Positions 1-5,169 of a DNA stretch of 6,119 nt are shown here, in pieces. A program made the translations under genes and the position numbers. The stretch lies in the NCBI GenBank assembly GCA_947302675.1, contig CAMYWI010000098.1, positions 1 to 6,119 of the forward strand, in the 5' to 3' direction. The DNA is from an uncultured Selenomonadales bacterium (lineage in GTDB: Bacteria; Bacillota_C; Negativicutes; Selenomonadales; Selenomonadaceae). Under the pieces are notes generated by a model that was given only the letters and a program-made list of their open reading frames with translations, was not told the DNA's origin and searched no databases. The number at the start of each line of letters is the position of its first letter. The first letter of the stretch is position 1.

Positions 1-1118
1 CAAAGCCCGGTTACGATTTGATTTTGACGATTGACCGCGACTTGCAAGTTGCCGCAGAAAAAGCCGTTGATGATATGCTCGCGCAGTTGAGTTGTCACGC
101 GGCGGCGGCAGTCGTTTTGAATCCGCAGACGGGCGAAGTCCTCGCGCTGGTCAGTCGTCCCGCCTTCGACCCGAATTTATTTGCGCACGGCATTTCAACC
201 AAAGACTGGAACGCCATTAACAACAATCCCTATCACCCGATGGACAACAAGGCGATTACCGGCGAATATCCGCCAGGCTCGACGTTCAAAATCGTCACGG
301 GCACGGCGGCACTCGCGACGGGCAGGGTTGATCCAAACGAATTGATCTTTGACAGCGGCACGCACTGGCTTGTTCCTAAGGGCAACGCGGGCGGCGAGGC
401 TCTCGGCTGGCTCGACTTTCACACGGCGTTAAGTCACTCGGATAACGTTTACTTTTATGAATGCGGAAATCGGCTTGGCGCGGACTTGTTGGAAAGTTAC
501 GCGCGAATGTTCGGGCTTGGCTCGCCGACGGGAATTGATTTGCCTTACGAATCGCCGGGGCTTGCCGACTGGAAGGAATACAAGATGGAAGTTTACAAGG
601 ACGATTTTTATTTGTCGGAGATAATGGACGCGGCAATCGGGCAGGGCTTTAACCTCGTGACGCCGTTGCAAGCGGCAATGGTCATGGGCGAAGTCGCGGC
701 GAACGGCAAAAGATTCAAGCCTCACCTCGTCCGCCAAATCCTTACACAGGACAAGGAAGTCATCAAAGACTTTCAACCCGAACTCGTCAGCGAGTTGCAA
801 GTTGAGCCGTGGGTAATTCAGCTTGTGCAGTCAGGCTTGCATGATGTTACGGTTAACGGCACGGCGGCGCGGAACTTTATCGGCTTTCCCTACGACATTG
901 CGGGCAAGACCGGCACGGCGGAAAATTCGCAAGGCACGGATCACGGCTGGTTTGTCGGCTACGGACCCTTTGACAATCCTACAATCAGCGTCGCGGTTAT
1001 CGTCGAGCAGGGCGGCTTTGGCGCGAGTTCAGCAGTTCCAATCGGGCGGCAGATTATGGAGGCGGCGTTCAATCTCATGGTTCAGCGCGGCGAAATGGCT
1101 CCGCCTCAATCAAAATAA
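1..1118 (+). CDS. mrdA: Penicillin-binding protein 2 (peptidoglycan D,D-transpeptidase), 5'-truncated by the window edge
   Basis: Class B PBP that cross-links peptidoglycan during cell elongation, working with RodA/MreBCD on the outer face of the cytoplasmic membrane. The frame is open to the left edge: it reads KPGYDLILTID from base 3, the usual linker entering the transpeptidase domain, so the TTG at 18 is internal and not a start. About 371 codons are visible. The N-terminal membrane anchor and dimerisation domain lie outside. All three catalytic motifs are present: STFK with the acylated Ser codon at 279-281, SDN at 438-446 and KTG at 906-914. The stretches YPPGSTFK, DNVYFYECGNRLG, GLGSPTGIDLP, IGQGFNLVTPLQ and HGWFVGYGP follow the MrdA (rod-elongation) pattern better than FtsI or SpoVD. 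The end, TAA at 1116-1118, looks natural. No terminator follows, so some read-through into cydA is possible. Confidence 0.95.
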   Translation, partial: KPGYDLILTIDRDLQVAAEKAVDDMLAQLSCHAAAAVVLNPQTGEVLALVSRPAFDPNLFAHGISTKDWNAINNNPYHPMDNKAITGEYPPGSTFKIVTGTAALATGRVDPNELIFDSGTHWLVPKGNAGGEALGWLDFHTALSHSDNVYFYECGNRLGADLLESYARMFGLGSPTGIDLPYESPGLADWKEYKMEVYKDDFYLSEIMDAAIGQGFNLVTPLQAAMVMGEVAANGKRFKPHLVRQILTQDKEVIKDFQPELVSELQVEPWVIQLVQSGLHDVTVNGTAARNFIGFPYDIAGKTGTAENSQGTDHGWFVGYGPFDNPTISVAVIVEQGGFGASSAVPIGRQIMEAAFNLMVQRGEMAPPQSK

Positions 1119-1135
1119 AAAAATAAAAGTTGCGT

Positions 1136-1164
1136 TTGTCAAGCGGCGCGATTTATGATTTAAT
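1136..1164 (+). promoter_or_regulatory. Predicted vegetative-sigma promoter for the cyd operon
   Basis: A -35 element TTGTCA (1136-1141, 5 of 6 matches to TTGACA) is followed by an exact 17-nt spacer and a -10 element TTTAAT (1159-1164, 5 of 6). A TG at 1156-1157, one base upstream of the -10, makes it an extended -10. Transcription would begin near 1170-1172, leaving a leader of about 27 nt with the ribosome site. Weak dyads overlap the element (TTAT/ATAA at 1153-1166; GCGG/CCGC at 1143-1170), but neither is good enough to name an operator. The match is by eye only. Confidence 0.6.
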
Positions 1165-1197
1165 AACCGCAGAAAATTTTTAGGAGGAAGTGATTTT

Positions 1198-2565
1198 ATG
1201 GATGCACTTATTTTATCGCGGTTGCAATTCGCAATCACAACCATCTACCATTTTTTATTCGTGCCGGTGACGTTGGGGCTGTCAATCTTCGTCGCGTTGC
1301 TTGAGACGTGGTACATATCGAGCGGCAGTTACGAGGAGCGCGTCAAGCTCAAAAAGCTCGTGAAGTTTTTCGGGACAATCTTCTTGATAAACTTCGCGAT
1401 GGGCGTCGTGACTGGTATCGTGCAGGAATTCCATTTCGGAATGAACTGGTCGGAGTACGCGCGGTTCATGGGCGACATTTTCGGTGCGCCGCTCGCGCTT
1501 GAGGCTTTGACGGCATTTTTTATCGAGTCGACGTTCATTGGGCTATGGATTTTCGGTTGGGACAAGCTCGGCGAGAAACTTCACTGCCTTTGCATTTGGC
1601 TTGTCGCGTTCGGCAGTAATTTATCGGCGTTCTGGATTTTAGTTGCGAACTCGTTCATGCAACACCCGGTCGGCTACGCGATTGAAGGCGGTCGCGCGGT
1701 CATGACTGATTTTGTCGAACTTGTCACCAATCCTTACGTCGTCGGTGAATATTCTCATGCGCTGTTCGCGGGGATAACGACGGGCGGCTTTTTAGTTATC
1801 GTCGTGAGCGCGTGGAAGATTGCAACCGATGAAGTCTCGCGCGAAATGTTTATGAAAACTCTCCGCCGCGCAGTCCTTTACACGATGCTTGGAGTTTTGG
1901 GCGTCATGGGTTCGGGTCACATGCACGCGCAATATCTCGCGGTCGGCAACCCGATGAAACTTGCGTCGTTCGAGGCGTTGTGGGAGACGGAAAACCCTGC
2001 GCCGTTCGCGGTCGTCGCCGACATTAACCAGGAGATGCGCCGCAACGATTCGGAAATTTTAATTCCTGGCATGTTCAGCTTTATGGTTCACAACTCTTTT
2101 AATGGCGAGGTCAAGGGCATTAACGATTTGCAACGCGAGGCGGTCGAGAAATACGGTAGCGGCTATTACATTCCCAACGACGTGCGCGGCATGTTCTGGA
2201 GCTTTAGGGCAATGGTCGGCACGGGCGGCTTGCTGTTAGCAATCGTTTTTGTAATGGGCTTTCTTGCCTTCTTCTGTCAAAGAAAACTTCGCGAGCATCG
2301 TTGCTGTTTAAAATTCATGCCGCTGTTGTTGCCGTTGCCGTTTATCGCGAATTCGGCAGGCTGGTACATAGCGGAGGCGGGTCGTCAACCGTGGATAGTC
2401 GTCGGCTTGCAGAAAACGGCGGTCGCGGTCAGCCCTAATCTCTCGGCGGGCGAGGTTTGGATAACGTTAATTGGTTTCACGGCGATTTATTTATTCTTGG
2501 CGGCGTTGGCAGTCTTCGCGGCGGTCATGTTCATTCGACGCACAAAAATCACGGAGGAGGTGTGA
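1198..2565 (+). CDS. cydA: Cytochrome bd quinol oxidase subunit I (short Q-loop type)
   Basis: Membrane subunit carrying hemes b558, b595 and d. It oxidises quinol and, with CydB, reduces O2 to water with high affinity. The protein has 455 residues. By alignment from memory with E. coli CydA, the key residues are present: His18 (E. coli H19), Glu102 and Glu110 (E99, E107), His187 and Met339 (heme b558 ligands H186, M393), Lys254 and Glu259 in the quinol-binding segment KLASFEALWET (K252, E257), and Glu393 just before GRQPW at 395-399 (E445). The stretch from Glu259 to Met339 is about 80 residues against about 136 in E. coli, so this is the short Q-loop class usual in Bacillota and many other bacteria. 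Around nine hydrophobic helices can be seen. The ATG start has AGGAGG at 1182-1187, 10 nt upstream, and begins MDALILSRLQFA, matching the family N-terminus. It is the first gene of the cyd operon. Confidence 0.98.
   Translation: MDALILSRLQFAITTIYHFLFVPVTLGLSIFVALLETWYISSGSYEERVKLKKLVKFFGTIFLINFAMGVVTGIVQEFHFGMNWSEYARFMGDIFGAPLALEALTAFFIESTFIGLWIFGWDKLGEKLHCLCIWLVAFGSNLSAFWILVANSFMQHPVGYAIEGGRAVMTDFVELVTNPYVVGEYSHALFAGITTGGFLVIVVSAWKIATDEVSREMFMKTLRRAVLYTMLGVLGVMGSGHMHAQYLAVGNPMKLASFEALWETENPAPFAVVADINQEMRRNDSEILIPGMFSFMVHNSFNGEVKGINDLQREAVEKYGSGYYIPNDVRGMFWSFRAMVGTGGLLLAIVFVMGFLAFFCQRKLREHRCCLKFMPLLLPLPFIANSAGWYIAEAGRQPWIVVGLQKTAVAVSPNLSAGEVWITLIGFTAIYLFLAALAVFAAVMFIRRTKITEEV
2553..2560 (+). 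promoter_or_regulatory. Ribosome binding site for cydB, inside the 3' end of cydA
   Basis: GGAGGAGG lies in the last codons of cydA, 8 nt before a GTG codon at 2569. It supports that GTG as the cydB start, only 3 bp after the cydA stop (TGA 2563-2565), and suggests coupled translation of the two oxidase subunits. Confidence 0.8.
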
Positions 2566-2568
2566 GCT

Positions 2569-3567
2569 GTGGATTTAAATATCGTTTGGTTTATCTTGAT
2601 AACGGTGCTGTTCACGGGCTTTTTTATCCTTGAGGGTTTCGATTACGGCGTGGGCATGATGATGTTGGGGCGTCCGAAAAGTGAACGCGCTCAATTTGTC
2701 CGCGCTATCGGTCCGGTTTGGGACGGCAACGAAGTTTGGATGATAACGGCTGGCGGCGCGACTTTTGCGGCGTTCCCGCACGTCTACGCGACGATGTTCA
2801 GCACATTTTATCTCGCGCTGTTTCTAATGTTGCTTGCGCTGATAATGCGCGGCGTGGCGTTTGAACTGCGCGGGCAGCTCAAATATTCGGACTGGATAAA
2901 TTTCTGGGACTTCGGAATAATGTTCGGGAGCTTTGTCCCCGCGCTGTTATGGGGCGTGGCAGTTACAAATCTTCTGCGCGGACTGCCGATAGATTTTCAA
3001 ATGCATTACGTAGGAAACTTTTTGGACTTGCTCAGCCCGTGCGCGTTAATGGGCGGAATTTTCTTCGTGTTGTTGTTCGCGTTTCACGGCGCAAATTTCT
3101 TGTCGCTCAAAATTGCGAATAAAGCCCTTGTCGAGGAGTTGCAGGGAATAAGTTTTAAGCTAGGCTTGACGACGCTCTTAAGTTACGTTTTGTTCGCGGT
3201 AGCGGCGGCGCACGATACGGACATTTTGGCGAAGTTGAGCACGGTAATTTTCTTGGGGCTGTCAATCGCGGCGATAATAGCGAGTTGCGCGGGAGCTAAG
3301 ACGGGCAACGGTTGCAAGGCGTTTATCTCGTCGACGCTCGCGATTGCCTTCCTTACGATTGGATTTTTTACCGCGCTGTTCCCGCGAATCATGGTATCGA
3401 GTATCTCGCCCGACTTTTCTTTGAACATTTACAACGCCGCGTCGACACCGCACACTTTGCAACTTATGACGATAGCGGCGGCAGTCTTCGTGCCGATTGT
3501 CTTAATCTACCAGACTTGGTCTTACAGAGTTTTCAAGGAGCGCGTGACGGCGGCTGATGTTCACTGA
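2569..3567 (+). CDS. cydB: Cytochrome bd quinol oxidase subunit II
   Basis: Structural partner of CydA in the cytochrome bd complex in the cytoplasmic membrane. It is 332 residues long, against about 379 in E. coli, so this is the shorter form. The family pattern is clear: EGFDYGVGMM near residues 22-31 (Asp25 aligns with E. coli D29), GPVWDGNEVWMITAGGATF at 48-66 (Trp51-Asp52 align with W57-D58 of the proton pathway), the segment FGSFVPALLWGVAVTNLL at 119-136, and a C-terminal FPRIMVSSIS plus a last helix with VPIVLIYQTW at 308-317. Eight or nine hydrophobic helices can be picked out. The start is GTG with a strong RBS 8 nt upstream. The 3' end overlaps the next gene by 11 bp. I see no room for, or trace of, a separate small CydX-type subunit between cydB and cydD. 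Confidence 0.97.
   Translation: MDLNIVWFILITVLFTGFFILEGFDYGVGMMMLGRPKSERAQFVRAIGPVWDGNEVWMITAGGATFAAFPHVYATMFSTFYLALFLMLLALIMRGVAFELRGQLKYSDWINFWDFGIMFGSFVPALLWGVAVTNLLRGLPIDFQMHYVGNFLDLLSPCALMGGIFFVLLFAFHGANFLSLKIANKALVEELQGISFKLGLTTLLSYVLFAVAAAHDTDILAKLSTVIFLGLSIAAIIASCAGAKTGNGCKAFISSTLAIAFLTIGFFTALFPRIMVSSISPDFSLNIYNAASTPHTLQLMTIAAAVFVPIVLIYQTWSYRVFKERVTAADVH
3557..3567 (+). other. 11-bp cydB/cydD coding overlap
   Basis: The cydD ATG (3557-3559) lies inside the last codons of cydB, whose TGA is at 3565-3567. The only good Shine-Dalgarno-like stretch nearby, AAGGAG at 3535-3540, is 16 nt from the ATG, longer than optimal. This suggests that cydD is translated mainly by ribosomes finishing cydB, which would keep the exporter at or below the level of the oxidase. 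Confidence 0.7.
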
Positions 3568-5113
3568 GTTTTTCAAAGCAAATAAAAAAATCCTCGTCGA
3601 AATTGCGGCGTGCAAGCTCGTCGAAGGATTTTTTGTTTTAGCGGGCGCGAGTTTCTTGGTAAAGTTCATTGACGCGCCGTCGGAAAAATTTTTGTTGGCG
3701 ACGTTGGGATTTTTCGCGGGAAGATTTTTAATGGCGAGCCGCGCAGAAATAATCTTCGCGCGACTTTCAATGAACGTCCAAACTTCCTTCCGAAAAAAAA
3801 TCCACGCGCAACTTTTTGAGCGGGAACTTCCGAGCGGCGAACTGCTGACTTTAATCTTCGATACGGTTCAATCGCTCGACGAATTTTTTTTGAAGGTCGC
3901 GCCGCAAATTGCCTCCGCGCTCATTTTCCTACCGATATTTTTAATAGGGGCGGCGGCGGTCGATTGGTTGACGGCAATAATTTTGCTCGTGACGTTGCCG
4001 ATTGCGCCGCTGATTTTGTGGCTGATTGGAAAGGCGACTGCCGAAAAAAATTCTCGCGCGTGGGCACAGTTGCAAAAGCTCAACGGCGAGTTCCGCGAAC
4101 TCTTGGCGGCGATAACTACTTTGAAAATGTTCGGGCGAATCGAGGCGGGCGCAAAAAAAATCCGCGTAGCGTCGGAAAAATCATCTGCGGCAACTCTCGA
4201 TGTGTTGAAGTTGGCGTTCGTGTCGTCGTTTGCGCTTGAGCTGATAACCACGCTGTCAATCGCGCTGGTCGCCGTGACGTTGGGCTTGCGGCTGGTCGCG
4301 GGCGGCGTCGAGTTTCAAGCGGCGTTGTTCCTGCTTTTAATCGCGCCCGAATTTTTTTTGCCGATACGGAAATTCGGCGTGGCGTTTCACGTGATGATCT
4401 CGGCGCGCTCGTCGCTTGAGCGGCTGAAAAATTTTTTGACTGCGGCGGAAGTCAACGGCGGCTCGGTCGGAAAAATTTTAATGCCCCCGTCAATCGCGCT
4501 TGCCGACGTGACCTTTGCCTACCCGAAAAAAAAATCGCCTGTCCTGCGCGACGTGAGCTTGAAATTTTCGGCGGGGAAGGTCACGGCTTTGACGGGCGAA
4601 TCGGGCGCGGGCAAGTCGACGGTGCTGAAAATTTTGGCGGGCTTGCTTGAGCCGACGGCGGGCGAAATTTTTTGGAACGACTTGCCGACATCTCGCATGG
4701 AAAAAAATTCTCGGCTGTCGAAGGTGTCCTACGCGCCGCAAGCCCCGCACCTGTTCGACGCGCCGCTAAGGGACAATTTCACGATGTTTGACGCGCTCGA
4801 CGCCGCAAGCTTGAAAGAATTTTTGTCCGCGCTGAACTTGCCGCTTGACTTGGACGCTGCGCAGAAATTGAGTCGCGGGCAACTGCAACGTTTGGGCTTG
4901 ATTCGCGCGTTGCTGAAGGACACGCCGATAATCCTGCTCGACGAACCGACGGCGGGTCTCGACGAAGTGACGGAGCAAAAAGTCCTCGCGTTGATAAAAA
5001 AAATATCGCCGCGCAGGACGATTATCATTGCGACGCACCGTTTGCCCGTGACGGAATTCGCCGCAGAGATCGTTCGCCTTGAAGCTGTTCAATTTCAATC
5101 TGCGCGGCCGTAA
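3557..5113 (+). CDS. cydD: CydD-type ABC exporter half (thiol reductant / cytochrome bd assembly), compact form
   Basis: CydDC exports cysteine/glutathione-type thiols and is needed to assemble cytochrome bd. This 518-residue protein has a fused membrane domain (about 1-295) and ATPase domain (about 312-510). Helices lie near 13-37, 44-60, 118-137, 139-158, 222-247 and 253-271. The segments RKKIHAQLFERELPSGEL (79-96), LDVLKLAFVSSFALELI (214-230) and LLLIAPEFFLPIRKFGVAFH (259-278) are typical of CydD rather than CydC. ATPase motifs: Walker A GESGAGKST (347-355), Q-loop Gln395, signature LSRGQ (438-442, not LSGGQ), Walker B with Asp462-Glu463, AGLD (466-469) and switch His494. It is shorter than E. 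coli CydD (588): little precedes the first helix, the Q-loop-to-signature stretch is about 42 rather than 55 residues, and the tail ends soon after the switch His. The ATG overlaps the cydB stop. AAGGAG at 3535-3540 is 16 nt away, so initiation probably relies on coupling. An in-frame TGA at 3545 rules out a longer N-terminus. No cydC follows. Confidence 0.92.
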   Translation: MFTEFFKANKKILVEIAACKLVEGFFVLAGASFLVKFIDAPSEKFLLATLGFFAGRFLMASRAEIIFARLSMNVQTSFRKKIHAQLFERELPSGELLTLIFDTVQSLDEFFLKVAPQIASALIFLPIFLIGAAAVDWLTAIILLVTLPIAPLILWLIGKATAEKNSRAWAQLQKLNGEFRELLAAITTLKMFGRIEAGAKKIRVASEKSSAATLDVLKLAFVSSFALELITTLSIALVAVTLGLRLVAGGVEFQAALFLLLIAPEFFLPIRKFGVAFHVMISARSSLERLKNFLTAAEVNGGSVGKILMPPSIALADVTFAYPKKKSPVLRDVSLKFSAGKVTALTGESGAGKSTVLKILAGLLEPTAGEIFWNDLPTSRMEKNSRLSKVSYAPQAPHLFDAPLRDNFTMFDALDAASLKEFLSALNLPLDLDAAQKLSRGQLQRLGLIRALLKDTPIILLDEPTAGLDEVTEQKVLALIKKISPRRTIIIATHRLPVTEFAAEIVRLEAVQFQSARP

Positions 5114-5117
5114 AGTT

Positions 5118-5144
5118 TAACTGCGCGGGAAAAATATTCGATAC
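5118..5144 (+). promoter_or_regulatory. Weak candidate promoter resembling a flagellar sigma-28/SigD site
   Basis: In the 56-bp gap after cydD, TAAC (5118-5121, 3 of 4 to TAAA) is followed by 16 nt and TCGATAC (5138-5144, 5 of 7 to the SigD -10 CCGATAT). A TAAAGTTT at 5111-5118 also matches the E. coli FliA -35 region, but its spacing to the -10 is about 7 nt too long. No better vegetative promoter is apparent in the gap. The downstream gene could equally be reached by read-through from cydD, since there is no terminator. Treat as tentative. Confidence 0.22.
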
Positions 5145-5154
5145 ACTTTCGAGA

Positions 5155-5161
5155 GAGGTGA
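5155..5161 (+). promoter_or_regulatory. Strong ribosome binding site of the last gene
   Basis: GAGGTGA is complementary over seven bases to the anti-Shine-Dalgarno end of 16S rRNA and lies 8 nt before the ATG at 5170. It decides that start over the in-frame ATG at 5191 and shows that this low-complexity frame is a genuine, translated gene. Confidence 0.8.
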
Positions 5162-5169
5162 GGCAAAAA

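Noticed and set aside
18..20. TTG as the start of the PBP2 gene
   Set aside because: The frame is open to the window edge and the upstream residues KPGYD belong to the conserved PBP2 linker, so the gene starts outside the window.
195..800. Minus-strand open frames opposite the PBP2 gene (195-422, 376-636, 429-800)
   Set aside because: They are shadows of a frame with clear transpeptidase motifs. Their translations show no recognisable domain and none has a good ribosome site.
823..1158. Plus-strand frame overlapping the end of mrdA and the cydA promoter
   Set aside because: Arg/Ala-rich out-of-frame translation of mrdA. It runs through the promoter region and has no family resemblance.
1136..1166. 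Rex-type operator (TTGTCAA half-site)
   Set aside because: A Rex site needs an inverted second half at fixed spacing. The bases that follow, GCGGCGCGATT, do not provide it.
5100..5135. Intrinsic terminator after cydD
   Set aside because: The GC-rich CTGCGCGG stretches at 5100-5107 and 5121-5128 are direct, not inverted, repeats and no T-run follows. No stable hairpin with a U-tract could be drawn.
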